DNA of 26,417 bases. Source: Chersky-806 sp036502405 (lineage in GTDB: Bacteria > Actinomycetota > Acidimicrobiia > IMCC26256 > JAENVU01). Positions 1 through 8,045 of the stretch are shown here, one piece after another; the first letter of the stretch is position 1; each line of letters starts with the position of its first letter. The notes under the pieces are model-generated. The model had not been told where the DNA came from and did no database searches. It worked only from the letters and a program-made list of their open reading frames with translations. The translations under genes were made by a program, and so were the position numbers. The stretch covers positions 1 to 26,417 of the forward strand of contig DASXYP010000100.1 of the NCBI GenBank assembly GCA_036502405.1, given 5' to 3'.

Positions 1-2979
1 GGCGACGAGCGCGGCGGCGAGCAAGGAGAGCCCGGCGAGGATGCGCGGGTGCCCGGACTCGGGCGTCTCGAGGCCGCCGGTGACCTCGCGGGCCCGGCCC
101 TGCTGGTACCGCAGCGCGAAGGAGTGGAGGATGAACGCACCCTCGGCGTCGTCCTGCTGGAGCTCCCGACCGATCCGTCGCGCCGCGCGGACCAGCTCCT
201 CGGCCTCGCCCCACGGGTCGATCATGAGCCGGCGCGTCGCGTGGAACGCGCTCACCCAGTAGATGTCGGCGGGCGCGCCGTGCTCGTCCGCGTAGACGCT
301 GAGCACGTCCAGCTCGCGGTCGAAGTCGTCCAGATATCCCAGTCCGAGGAGATCGATGAGCACCGCTCGCGCCGCGCGTCCGGTCAGCTCGTCCAACCCG
401 GCGGCCTGGCAGATCGCCAGCAGCTCGCGGCTGAGCGAGAGCCGCTCCTCGGTGGCAGAGGGATCGTGGGTCAGGTAGCGGTGGTAGGTGAGCAGGCCCG
501 TCGCGCGGATCTCGGGATCGTCCGACTCGCGTGCGAGCGCGAGCGCCCGGATCGCGTACGGCTTGTCGCCCGGCTCCTGGTAGTAGCGGCCGGCGCTCGC
601 GCAGCACAGGAGCGCGGCGAGGCGCCGGCGGTCGGTGCCGACGCGCTCGAGCGCCTCGTCGACGAGCGCCCGCTGCGTCGGTTCGAAGTCGTAGACGGTC
701 ACGTACCGCGGCGTGGCCCCGATGGCGGCGTCGGCGAACAGCAGATGGTCGCCGGCCGTGCGGGCCATCTCGGCTGCGTCGACAAAGCGCGCCCGCGCCT
801 CGTTGCGCTCGCCGTTCTCGTCAAGTGCGGCAGCGAGCTCGAGCAGTGCCGCGGCGGTGTCCCGGGATGACCAGCGCGCCGGCTCCGCCAGCTCGACCGC
901 GCGCCGGTACCAGCTGATCGCGTCGGCGTGCGCGAAGCGCTGTGTCGCTTCGCGCCCGGCCGCCCGGGCCCAGGACGCCGCGCGGCCGGGATCGCCGAGC
1001 GGCAGTGCGGCGAGGAAGTGCCGGGCGCACTCCGCGGCCCGCCCCTCGGGGTCGCCGTCCAGCCCGTCGGCCAGCGCCTCGCCGGCGCGCAGGTGCAGCC
1101 GCGCGCGTCGTGCCGTCGTGGTCGCCGAGTAGATCGTGTTGCGGACGACCAGGTGACTGAACGCGAAGTGGTCGACCAGCTCGGTCTCGACGAGGATCCG
1201 CGTGCTCAGCGCGTGGTCGATCGCGGCGAGCGCGTCGACTTCGTCGATCCCGGCCGTCGCGGTCAGCAGGGCCACCGAGAACTCGCGCCCGAGCACCGCC
1301 GCGACGGCCAGCGTTGAACGCGAGGCGATCGGCAGCCGGGCCAACCCGCGCTCGACGAGTGCCCGGATCCCTCCCGGCGCGAGCGTGTCCAGGGCCGGCA
1401 TCTCCGAGGACTCACCCACCTCGCGCAGCACCGCGCGGACGAACATCGGGTTGCCGGCGGTCAGGTCATGCAGCTCGTCGATGCTCGCGAGCATGTGACG
1501 CCGATGCTGCTCGACTCCCCAGGCGCGCACGAGCGCGCTGAGCTCTCCGGCATCGAGGCCGTCGAGCCCGATTGCGACGTCGGGATCGGCGAGCCGGCCC
1601 TGGGCCATCGCCTGCACTGCGGGCGAGCCCGGATCGAGCTCGTCGTCGCGATAGGTCACGACGACCACCATCGAGCCACGACTCGAGTGGAGCAGGTGGC
1701 GGAGGAGCGCGAACGCGTCGGAGCCCGCCCAGTGCAGGTCTTCGGCGACGAGCACGATCGGCGCGGGGCCCACCGCCTCGAAGAGCGCCGTGACCGCGGT
1801 GAAGAGCCGGAGCCGGCCGGTCGACGGGTCGACCGTCGGCGGTGGGCTCGGCAGCCGGCCGGCCTCGTCGGGGACGAGCCGGCCCAGCTCGCCCAGCAGC
1901 GGGTCGTGCCGGTCCTCGGGATCGAGGAGCGCCAGCGCGGCCCGGACGAGCTGCGGGATCGGCTCGTAGTCGCTCGACGGCTCGGGATCGCAGTGGCCCA
2001 CGAGCACGTGCGCGCCCTCGGCCTCCATGCGCCGTGTCGCGCCGTGCACCAACGTGGTCTTGCCGATGCCGGCCGGTCCGGAGACGAGCACGAGTCCGGG
2101 ACGGGCGTCGTCGAGGTGGTCCCACGCGCGTTCGATCGCGGCGATCTCGCGCCGCCGACCGACGATCGGCAACGCATCGAGCACGGAGACGGTGGTCGGC
2201 CTCTTGGACGCGTCGGCCAGGTCCAGCTCGGGTCGGCGGACCACGATCGACTCCTCGAGCCGCCGCACCGCCGGCCCGGGCTCCACGGCGAGCTGCTCGT
2301 CGAGCGCCTCGCGCAGGCGACTGAACGCGCGCAGCGCGTCGAAGGCGCGGCCGGACCGGTAGAGCGCCAGCATCAGCCGCTCGGTGAAGCTCTCGCGCAC
2401 CGGATCGTCGTGCACCGGTCCGGTCAGCAGGTCCACCGCGTCCTCGGGCCGGCCGAGCGCCAGGAAGGCGTCGGCGAGCAGCTCCAGCGCGGACGCGCGC
2501 ACCTCCGCGAGGCGGACCGCTTCCGCGGCGAGGGGCGCGAAGTCCGTGAGATCCGCGTACGGGATGCCACGCCACCACGAGAGCGCGCCGCCGAGCAGCT
2601 CGCGCACCTCGTGGCTCGCACCTGCGTCAGCCGCCTCGCGTGCGGTGCGGAACGCGCGCTCGAAGGCCAGCGCGTCCATCTCCTCCGTGGAGACCGCGAG
2701 TCGGTAGCCGGCCGCACCGGCGGTGAGCCGGTCGGGCCGGGTGCCGTCGTCGGCGGCCGCCAGGGCGTGGCGGAGGTGGGTGGCGTGGACCCGCAGCGCA
2801 CCGCGGGCGGAGCTGGGCGGGCGGCCCGACCAGAGCTCCTCGACGAGCTGCTCGCCCGAGACCGGGTGGTTGGCGCGGGCGAGGAGCAGGCCGAGCAGTC
2901 CGCGGCTCTTCGGGCGGGTGACCGCGACGTCGTCGTCGCCCCGTCGCAGCCGGAGGGATCCCAGCACGAGAAATCTCAT
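1..2979 (-). CDS. AfsR/SARP-type BTAD transcriptional regulator with AAA/STAND ATPase domain (C-terminus beyond window)
   Basis: The frame is open for 993 codons from ATG at 2979 to the window edge, with no stop. The N-terminus (about residues 1-95, beginning MRFLVLGSLRLRR) looks like an OmpR-type winged-helix DNA-binding domain. Residues about 100-245 resemble the bacterial transcriptional activator domain (ALELLADAFLALGRPEDAV, LMLALYRSGRAFDALRAF). An ATPase follows, with PIVGRRREI, Walker A GPAGIGKTT (301-309) and a Walker B region VLVAEDLHWAG ending near residue 419. The rest is alpha-helical and TPR-like (SWYRRAVELAEPARW, ALLELAAALDENGERNEARA). Proteins of this type sense a signal and activate nearby metabolic or secondary-metabolism genes; the ligand here is unknown. 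It is divergent from the acyl-CoA dehydrogenase block, so it may regulate it, which is inference only. Missing residues at the C-terminus reflect the window edge, not a mutation. Confidence 0.9.
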   Translation of the reverse strand, partial: MRFLVLGSLRLRRGDDDVAVTRPKSRGLLGLLLARANHPVSGEQLVEELWSGRPPSSARGALRVHATHLRHALAAADDGTRPDRLTAGAAGYRLAVSTEEMDALAFERAFRTAREAADAGASHEVRELLGGALSWWRGIPYADLTDFAPLAAEAVRLAEVRASALELLADAFLALGRPEDAVDLLTGPVHDDPVRESFTERLMLALYRSGRAFDALRAFSRLREALDEQLAVEPGPAVRRLEESIVVRRPELDLADASKRPTTVSVLDALPIVGRRREIAAIERAWDHLDDARPGLVLVSGPAGIGKTTLVHGATRRMEAEGAHVLVGHCDPEPSSDYEPIPQLVRAALALLDPEDRHDPLLGELGRLVPDEAGRLPSPPPTVDPSTGRLRLFTAVTALFEAVGPAPIVLVAEDLHWAGSDAFALLRHLLHSSRGSMVVVVTYRDDELDPGSPAVQAMAQGRLADPDVAIGLDGLDAGELSALVRAWGVEQHRRHMLASIDELHDLTAGNPMFVRAVLREVGESSEMPALDTLAPGGIRALVERGLARLPIASRSTLAVAAVLGREFSVALLTATAGIDEVDALAAIDHALSTRILVETELVDHFAFSHLVVRNTIYSATTTARRARLHLRAGEALADGLDGDPEGRAAECARHFLAALPLGDPGRAASWARAAGREATQRFAHADAISWYRRAVELAEPARWSSRDTAAALLELAAALDENGERNEARARFVDAAEMARTAGDHLLFADAAIGATPRYVTVYDFEPTQRALVDEALERVGTDRRRLAALLCCASAGRYYQEPGDKPYAIRALALARESDDPEIRATGLLTYHRYLTHDPSATEERLSLSRELLAICQAAGLDELTGRAARAVLIDLLGLGYLDDFDRELDVLSVYADEHGAPADIYWVSAFHATRRLMIDPWGEAEELVRAARRIGRELQQDDAEGAFILHSFALRYQQGRAREVTGGLETPESGHPRILAGLSLLAAALVA

Positions 2980-3296
2980 CCCACCGCCCAACCGCCTCCG
3001 CCCGGTCGCCCCGTCGGCCACCCCCCGCCGGATCGGCATCGGTCGCGGGTGCGCCTCGGCATGCGGACAGTACCAACCCGGTGAACCGGACGGTTTAGCC
3101 GGTTGTTAACGCCGCCGGGATGGAATCTGGGCTCGGGACACGTCGTGTCGGAGGCTCGAGGCGATGCTCCGTGAGACGGGACTGCGGGGAGTGGGCGGCC
3201 ACGCGGGACAGGGCCCGTTTCGCGCGAGGTTCCGCGTCCGCAAGGACCGGATCAGACGTTCCACCCGGTGCGGTGGGGGAAGGGGAGACCAGGCAG
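2980..3296. promoter_or_regulatory. Divergent intergenic region upstream of the regulator and the small unknown gene
   Basis: These 317 bases lie between two divergent starts and hold no gene I can support. They include the most AT-rich patch nearby (about 3090-3110) and an inverted repeat AACCGG (3084-3089), 9 bases, CCGGTT (3099-3104), next to further AACC-type half sites. This is the expected place for promoters and a regulator binding site. No convincing -35/-10 pair could be fixed by eye. An in-frame ATG at 3120 could extend the downstream gene, but the region between lacks its codon bias. Confidence 0.4.
3084..3104. promoter_or_regulatory. Inverted repeat AACCGG-N9-CCGGTT, possible operator
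   Basis: A perfect 6-bp inverted repeat sits in the divergent region about 105 bp upstream of the regulator start. Its position fits a binding site for the regulator or another factor. GC-rich inverted repeats of this length arise readily by chance, so the functional claim is weak. Confidence 0.25.
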
Positions 3297-3662
3297 ATGG
3301 GACCTCCGCTCGCGGCGGTACGACGGGCCGAAGAGGTCTTCGCCGATCCCGACGTGCGTGAGCTGCTGCTCACCTGGCACGCCCAGAAGCTGCCCCTGCT
3401 CGAGATGGTCGACCGGCTCGGGTTCTCGCAGCTGGTCGACCCCGAGCTGCGTGCGGCGATCGAGGGCCTGGGCCCCGAGGAGGTGGCGATCATCCGGGCC
3501 GCGGTGGTCGAGGAGATCGACCGGGCGGGGACCTCCGGAAGCGCCACCCTGCCTGTTGACTGCGGGATCGCGAAGGTGACCGGACCCGTGTCGGTGACAG
3601 CCGCCGACGTCGACGGTCGATCCGTCGCGCGGGTGACGCCGGAGCAGGAGCGGTCGATCTGA
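3297..3662 (+). CDS. Small protein of unknown function (121 aa)
   Basis: I do not recognise this family. Codon use is typical of its neighbours from ATG 3297 onward, and a purine-rich ribosome binding site (AGGGGAG) lies about 9 bases upstream, so I chose this start over ATG 3120, which would add 59 arginine-rich residues. The N-terminal 80 residues are predicted helical and acidic (VRRAEEVFADPDVRELLLTW, LEMVDRLGFSQLVDPELRAA, EEVAIIRAAVVEEIDRAG). The last 40 residues look extended and rich in Val/Thr. There is no signal peptide or membrane segment. It precedes two acyl-CoA dehydrogenases by 36 bp, but a strong hairpin overlaps its stop codon, so co-transcription is uncertain. An accessory or regulatory role is possible but unproven. 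Confidence 0.7.
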   Translation: MGPPLAAVRRAEEVFADPDVRELLLTWHAQKLPLLEMVDRLGFSQLVDPELRAAIEGLGPEEVAIIRAAVVEEIDRAGTSGSATLPVDCGIAKVTGPVSVTAADVDGRSVARVTPEQERSI

Positions 3663-3681
3663 CGCTTCGTCAGATCGACCG
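3651..3681. terminator. Perfect 14-bp hairpin overlapping the stop codon (terminator or attenuator)
   Basis: The arm CGGTCGATCTGACG (3651-3664), a 3-base loop and its exact complement (3668-3681) form a perfect stem that includes the TGA stop at 3660-3662. No T-tract follows on the plus strand, so it is not a canonical intrinsic terminator, although actinobacteria often use U-poor hairpins. It lies 17 bp before the next start codon and could separate or attenuate expression of the acyl-CoA dehydrogenase genes. Confidence 0.6.
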
Positions 3682-3698
3682 GTAGCCTCGGCGACCCG

Positions 3699-4856
3699 AT
3701 GGACCTCACCTGGACCGCCGAGCAGGAGCGCTTCCGGGCCGAGGCACGGGAGTGGCTCGCGGCGAACGTACCGGGGCAGCCGCTGCCGAGCGGCGACACC
3801 CGCGAGGGCTTCGCGCTCCACCTGGAGTGGGAGCGGCGCCTGTTCGACGCGCGCTGGGCCGTCGTCTCGTGGCCCGAGGCGTACGGCGGCCGGGAGGCGA
3901 GCCTCTGGGAGTGGCTCGTCTTCGAGGAGGAGTACTACCGGGCCGGCGCGCCCCAGCGGGTCACCCAGAACGGGATCTTCCTGCTCGCGCCGACGCTGTT
4001 CGAGTTCGGGACCCCGGCCCAGCAGGACCGGTTCCTCCCGGCGATGGCGAGCGGCGAGCAGACCTGGTGCCAGGGCTGGTCCGAGCCGGACGCGGGCAGC
4101 GACCTGGCCGCGATCGCGTCGAAGGCGATCCGGGACGAGGCCGCGGGTGGCTGGCGGCTCAACGGGCAGAAGACCTGGACGACGCGCGGTGCGTTCTGCA
4201 CCCACCTCTTCGGGCTGTTCCGAACGGACCCCGAGGCGCAGCGCCACCACGGCCTCACCTACTTCCTCGTGCCGCTCGACTCGCCCGGCGTCACCGTGCG
4301 CGGGTTCGGGCGGCTCGACGGCGACGAGGGGTTCGCCGAGGTGTTCTTCGACGATGTGCTCGTGCCCGACGACCTCGTGCTCGGTGGGGTCGACGAAGGG
4401 TGGCGGGTGGCGATGGCGACGACCGGCTCGGAGCGGGGTCTGACCCTCCGGAGCCCCGGCCGTTTCCTGGCGACCGTGCGGCGGCTGCTCGATCTCGCCC
4501 GCGAGATGGATCCGGCCGACGGTCTCGCGGCGGTCGACCCCGCGCTGCGCCACGACATCGTGGATGCCTACATCGACGCGGACGCGTACCAGCTCCAGAC
4601 CCTCGGGACCGTCACCCGGATCAGCGACGGGGAGACCGTCGGTGCCGAGTCGAGCCTCACGAAGCTCTTCTGGTCCGACATGGACGTCCGGCTCCACGAG
4701 GCCGCGCTCCGGCTGCTCGGCCCGGCCGCGCAGCTCGAGGACAACGGCTGGACGAAGGGGTACCAGTTCGCGCTCTCGGGCCCGATCTACGCCGGGACCA
4801 ACGAGATCCAGCGCAACGTGGTGGCCGAGCGCGTCCTCGGGCTCCCGAGGAAGTAG
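3699..4856 (+). CDS. Acyl-CoA dehydrogenase, large subunit of a probable heteromeric pair
   Basis: A 385-residue FAD-dependent acyl-CoA dehydrogenase, near the usual family length. It would introduce the alpha,beta double bond into an acyl-CoA in the cytoplasm. Visible family motifs are WCQGWSEPDAGSDLA (123-137), LNGQKTWTT (154-162) and the C-terminal IYAGTNEIQRNVVAERVLG. The usual catalytic Glu of the YEGT motif is Ala here. Glu245 in TTGSERG lies where isovaleryl-CoA-type enzymes and mycobacterial steroid FadE enzymes carry their catalytic base, so it is the likely substitute. The gene is followed after 8 bp by a smaller dehydrogenase, the arrangement seen for alpha2beta2 steroid side-chain dehydrogenases (FadE26/27, FadE28/29). 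Substrate assignment to steroid or other bulky branched acyl-CoA is inference. Confidence 0.93.
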   Translation: MDLTWTAEQERFRAEAREWLAANVPGQPLPSGDTREGFALHLEWERRLFDARWAVVSWPEAYGGREASLWEWLVFEEEYYRAGAPQRVTQNGIFLLAPTLFEFGTPAQQDRFLPAMASGEQTWCQGWSEPDAGSDLAAIASKAIRDEAAGGWRLNGQKTWTTRGAFCTHLFGLFRTDPEAQRHHGLTYFLVPLDSPGVTVRGFGRLDGDEGFAEVFFDDVLVPDDLVLGGVDEGWRVAMATTGSERGLTLRSPGRFLATVRRLLDLAREMDPADGLAAVDPALRHDIVDAYIDADAYQLQTLGTVTRISDGETVGAESSLTKLFWSDMDVRLHEAALRLLGPAAQLEDNGWTKGYQFALSGPIYAGTNEIQRNVVAERVLGLPRK

Positions 4857-4864
4857 CACCCGCC

Positions 4865-5824
4865 GTGCGCTTCGCGTTCACCGACGACCAGCTCGCGTTT
4901 CGCGACGCCGTCGCGGACCTCCTCGAGAAGGAGTGCCCGCCCGACGCCGTGCGTGCCGCGTGGGCGAACGAGTCCGGTCGCACCGACGGCTGCTGGGATG
5001 CACTCGGCGAGATGGGTGTGCTCGCCGCGCGCGCGCCGGAAGCAGCCGGCGGGCTCGGCCTGACCGAGCTCGACCTGGTGCTGCTCGCGGAAGCCACCGG
5101 GCGCTTCGCGCTGCCCGAGCCGTTCGTCGAGCACGCGATGGTCGCGGCACCCGTCGTCCCGTCGTCGTGGCGCACCGTCTCGGCGGCGCTCGGGCCGTCG
5201 CCCCTGGTGCCCTGCGCGGACTCCGCGGACGCGGTGCTGCTCGAGGACGACGAGCGTCTGCTGTTCGTCCCGCGCGCGGCGCTCGTGCTGGAGTCCCGCC
5301 CCTCGGTGGACCACTCCCGCCACGCGGCCGCGGTCGACTGGGACGCGGGCCGGGCGGAGATCACCGAGGTCGGCGGCCCCGAGGAGCTCGCGGCCGGGTT
5401 CGACCGGGGCGCGCTCGGCACCGCGGCCCAGCTGCTCGGTCTCGCCGCCGCTCTGCTCGACACGACGGTCGCGTACGCGACCGAACGCCGGCAGTTCGGG
5501 GTGCCGATCGGGTCGCAGCAGGCGATCAAGCACAAGCTCGCGGACGTCCGGATGGGTCTCGAGTTCGCCCGGCCCCTCGCCTACCGCGCCGCGTACTCGC
5601 TCACGCACGGCGAGCCCGACGCGTCGGTGCACGTCTCGATGGCCAAGGCCCGTGCCGGTGACGTCGCCATGCTGGCGGCCCGCCATGCGCTCCAGTGCCA
5701 CGGCGCGATCGGCTATTCGTTCGAGTACGACCTGCAGCTGTGGATGAAACGGGTGTGGTCCCTGGTTGTGACGTGGGGTGACGGCGCCTGGCACCGTGAG
5801 CGCGTCGCCCGTGCGATCCTGTAG
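4865..5824 (+). CDS. Acyl-CoA dehydrogenase, small partner subunit (319 aa)
   Basis: A GTG start 8 bp after the preceding stop gives VRFAFTDDQLAFRDAVADLL, a normal acyl-CoA dehydrogenase N-terminus. At 319 residues it is shorter than the 380-400 of homomeric enzymes; the central beta domain (about 105-175) is reduced and poorly conserved. The C-terminal helical domain keeps the FAD/dimer contact motif ERRQFGVPIGSQQA (207-220) and HALQCHGAIGYSFEYDLQ (274-291). No obvious catalytic Glu stands out. Family knowledge of mycobacterial alpha2beta2 enzymes suggests that it completes the flavin site of the large subunit rather than acting alone. The tight spacing supports co-translation. Confidence 0.9.
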   Translation: MRFAFTDDQLAFRDAVADLLEKECPPDAVRAAWANESGRTDGCWDALGEMGVLAARAPEAAGGLGLTELDLVLLAEATGRFALPEPFVEHAMVAAPVVPSSWRTVSAALGPSPLVPCADSADAVLLEDDERLLFVPRAALVLESRPSVDHSRHAAAVDWDAGRAEITEVGGPEELAAGFDRGALGTAAQLLGLAAALLDTTVAYATERRQFGVPIGSQQAIKHKLADVRMGLEFARPLAYRAAYSLTHGEPDASVHVSMAKARAGDVAMLAARHALQCHGAIGYSFEYDLQLWMKRVWSLVVTWGDGAWHRERVARAIL

Positions 5825-5848
5825 CTGCACCGAGACGAGGAGCTGACC

Positions 5849-7000
5849 ATGCCCGAGGCCTACATCGTCGACGCCGCCCGCACCCCCGTGGGCAAGCGCG
5901 GGGGCGGGCTGAGCCAGGTGCACCCCGCCGACCTCGGTGCGCACGTGATCAAGGCGATCGTCGAGCGCAACGATCTCGACCCGATGGCCGTCGAGGACGT
6001 GTACTTCGGTTGCGTCGACGCGATCGGCCCGCAGGCGGGCGACATCGCCCGGACCGCGTGGCTCGCGGCCGGCCTCCCCGAGGAGATCCCGGGCACCACG
6101 ATCGACCGGCAGTGCGGCTCGAGCCAGCAGGCGGTGCACTTCGCCGCGCAGGCGGTGATGAGCGGCACGAACGACGTGATCATGGCCGGCGGCGTGCAGA
6201 ACATGAGCATGATCCCGATCTCCTCGGCGATGCTCGTGGCCGAGCAGTTCGGGTTCACCGACCCGTTCTCGACGTCCGAGGGCTGGGTCGCCCGTTACGG
6301 GACCCAGGAGGTCAGCCAGTTCCGCGGCGCTGAGATGATCGCGGAGAAGTGGGGCGTGACGCGAGAGGAGATGGAAGCGTTCGCGATCGAGTCGCACGAG
6401 CGCGCGCTCCGGGCCCAGCGCGAAGGCCGCTTCGAGCTGGAGATCGTCCCGATGGCCGGCGTCTCCGCGGACGAGGGTCCCCGCGAGCCGAACGCCGAGA
6501 AGATCAGGTCGCTGCCGCCGCTGGTCGAGGGTGGGCGGCTCACCGCCGCGCTGGCGAGCCAGATCTCCGATGCCGGGACGGCGATGCTCGTCGTCTCCGA
6601 GCGTGCGCTGCAGGAGCACAACCTGACGCCGCGGGCGCGCATCCATCACCTGTCGGTGCGGGGTGCGGATCCGATCTACATGCTGACCGCGCCGATCCCC
6701 GCGACCGCGTACGCGCTGGAGAAGACGGGGATGAGCCTCGACGACATGGACCTCGTCGAGATCAACGAGGCCTTCGCCTCCGTCGTGCTGGCGTGGCAGC
6801 GCGAGACGGGCGCCGACCTGGAGAAGGTCAACGTCAACGGCGGCGCGATCGCGCTCGGGCACCCGCTCGGCGCTACCGGCGTCCGCCTCATGACGACCCT
6901 GCTCCACGAGCTCGAGCGGACCGGCGGCCGCTACGGCCTGCAGACGATGTGCGAGGGCGGCGGCCAGGCCAACGTCACCATCATCGAGCGCCTCCCTTGA
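5849..7000 (+). CDS. Thiolase (acetyl-CoA acyltransferase), FadA5-like
   Basis: A 383-residue thiolase that would cleave a 3-oxoacyl-CoA with CoA to release acetyl- or propionyl-CoA, closing the beta-oxidation round begun by the two dehydrogenases upstream. The catalytic set is complete: nucleophile Cys89 in IDRQCGSSQQA, NEAF at 306-309, His338 in GGAIALGHPLGATG and Cys368 in MCEGGGQANVTIIE. It starts 24 bp after the small dehydrogenase with a GAGGAG ribosome site, so the three form an operon. The overall pattern resembles FadA5, the cholesterol side-chain thiolase of mycobacteria, but degradative thiolases look alike and the substrate is uncertain. The 88-bp repeat starts at the base after its stop codon. 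Confidence 0.93.
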   Translation: MPEAYIVDAARTPVGKRGGGLSQVHPADLGAHVIKAIVERNDLDPMAVEDVYFGCVDAIGPQAGDIARTAWLAAGLPEEIPGTTIDRQCGSSQQAVHFAAQAVMSGTNDVIMAGGVQNMSMIPISSAMLVAEQFGFTDPFSTSEGWVARYGTQEVSQFRGAEMIAEKWGVTREEMEAFAIESHERALRAQREGRFELEIVPMAGVSADEGPREPNAEKIRSLPPLVEGGRLTAALASQISDAGTAMLVVSERALQEHNLTPRARIHHLSVRGADPIYMLTAPIPATAYALEKTGMSLDDMDLVEINEAFASVVLAWQRETGADLEKVNVNGGAIALGHPLGATGVRLMTTLLHELERTGGRYGLQTMCEGGGQANVTIIERLP

Positions 7001-7088
7001 TGGTCGCTCCGGCGTCCGCACTTCGTGCCCGCTCCCGCCTGCGTTCCGCAGCAACCGTTCTGCGGGAGCCGCGATACGCCTCGGGCAC
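7001..7088 (+). repeat. 88-bp structured intergenic repeat, copy 1 (inverted with respect to copy 2)
   Basis: This segment aligns without gaps to the reverse complement of 11699-11786, with 80 of 88 positions identical by my hand count. It begins at the base after the thiolase stop codon and lies between convergent genes. It contains nested short hairpins: GCAC-TTC-GTGC (7018-7028), TGCG-TTC-CGCA (7040-7050) and arms GCTCCCGC/GCGGGAGC (7031-7038 and 7062-7069). The form suggests a REP/BIME-like dispersed element or a transcription-ending structure. It has no coding character. Confidence 0.9.
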
Positions 7089-7103
7089 CTGATTTCGGCG
7101 TCG

Positions 7104-7126
7104 CTCCCCGAGCATCTCGTCGGGAG
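7104..7126. terminator. Candidate bidirectional terminator hairpin between convergent genes
   Basis: Arms CTCCCCGA (7104-7111) and TCGGGAG (7120-7126) pair with one bulged base around an 8-base loop. The hairpin sits between the plus-strand thiolase and the minus-strand LLM oxidoreductase, both of which end here. There is no T-tract, so this is a positional call. Confidence 0.35.
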
Positions 7127-7150
7127 GCGGGGCCAGAGGATGAGAGGGCG

Positions 7151-8005
7151 TCAGGCGGGTTGGGCGGCGAGGTCGGCGTAGCGGTCGAGCAGGGGGAGCA
7201 CCTCGTCCGTGGTGCCGCTCGGGACGCGCAGGACGATCTCCTCGATGCCGAGCGATGCGTAGTACTCGAGCTTGCCCGCGTCCGGGATCGTCCCGAACGG
7301 GACGATGCGCAAGGACTCCGGGTCGCGCCCCGCGGCCTCGCACGCGGCATGGAGCTCCGGGAGCGCCTCCCGGATGCCGCGGCCGCCGATCGGGATCCAC
7401 CCGTCCGCGTACTCGGCGATGTGGGCGAACAGCTTCGGACCGGCCGCGCCGCCGATGAGCACCGGCGGCCCGCCGAGGTCGCCGCGTCGGGTCGGCTTCG
7501 GCCACGACCAGGACGGTGCGAAGTCCACCCGGGCGCCGTGGAACTCGGCCTCGTCGTCGTTCCAGAGCGCGCGCATCGCGAGCATGTGCTCGCGGGTCAC
7601 GTCGCGGCGCTCCGGCATCGTGACCCCGTGCTGGCCGATCTCGTCCTCGTTCCACCCGAAGCCGATGCCGAGCACGAACCGACCGCCCGAGAGCTGATCG
7701 AGCGTCGCCACCGCCTTCGCGGTCACGATCGGCTCCCGCTGGGCCACGAGGCAGATGCCGGTGCCGACCAGGATCGTGTCGGTGACGGCCGCGGCCATTG
7801 CCAGCGCGACGAACGGGTCGAGCGTGCGCTTGTACTCGTCGCGCAGCTCCGCGTCTCCCGTCGGCGGTGGCGTCCGGCGCGAAACGGGGATGTGCGTGTG
7901 CTCGGGGAGGTACATCGAGTGCAGCCCGTGTGCTTCGACCTCGCGCGCGAAGTCGTCCGGCCGCATCGTCAGGTCCGTCATGAACATGGTGACGCCGTAG
8001 TGCAT
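7151..8005 (-). CDS. LLM-class F420-dependent oxidoreductase
   Basis: A 284-residue protein of the bacterial luciferase-like (LLM) TIM-barrel superfamily. It begins MHYGVTMFMTDLTMRPDDFA and carries the family signature SGGRFVLGIGFGWNEDE (106-122), plus the beta-strand/loop ADGWIPIGG and a C-terminal LGIEEIVLRVPSG. The length and pattern match the actinobacterial TIGR03619-like group annotated as F420-dependent. Such enzymes transfer hydride between reduced F420 and a small organic substrate; which substrate cannot be read from sequence. It is divergent from an MFS transporter 40 bp away, so the two probably share a promoter region and may act on the same compound. FMN use instead of F420 cannot be excluded. 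Confidence 0.88.
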   Translation of the reverse strand: MHYGVTMFMTDLTMRPDDFAREVEAHGLHSMYLPEHTHIPVSRRTPPPTGDAELRDEYKRTLDPFVALAMAAAVTDTILVGTGICLVAQREPIVTAKAVATLDQLSGGRFVLGIGFGWNEDEIGQHGVTMPERRDVTREHMLAMRALWNDDEAEFHGARVDFAPSWSWPKPTRRGDLGGPPVLIGGAAGPKLFAHIAEYADGWIPIGGRGIREALPELHAACEAAGRDPESLRIVPFGTIPDAGKLEYYASLGIEEIVLRVPSGTTDEVLPLLDRYADLAAQPA

Positions 8006-8045
8006 TTCCGGGACCGTATCGGACGCGACGTGGGATCATCGGTGG

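Noticed and set aside
3252..4859. 535-codon open frame antisense to the large acyl-CoA dehydrogenase
   Set aside because: The product is Arg/Pro/Glu-rich low-complexity with no family motifs; the plus strand encodes a complete conserved enzyme. High GC removes stops from antisense frames.
4787..7054. 755-codon minus-strand frame opposite the dehydrogenase and thiolase genes
   Set aside because: His/Arg/Asp-rich shadow without conserved motifs; the opposite strand is clearly coding.
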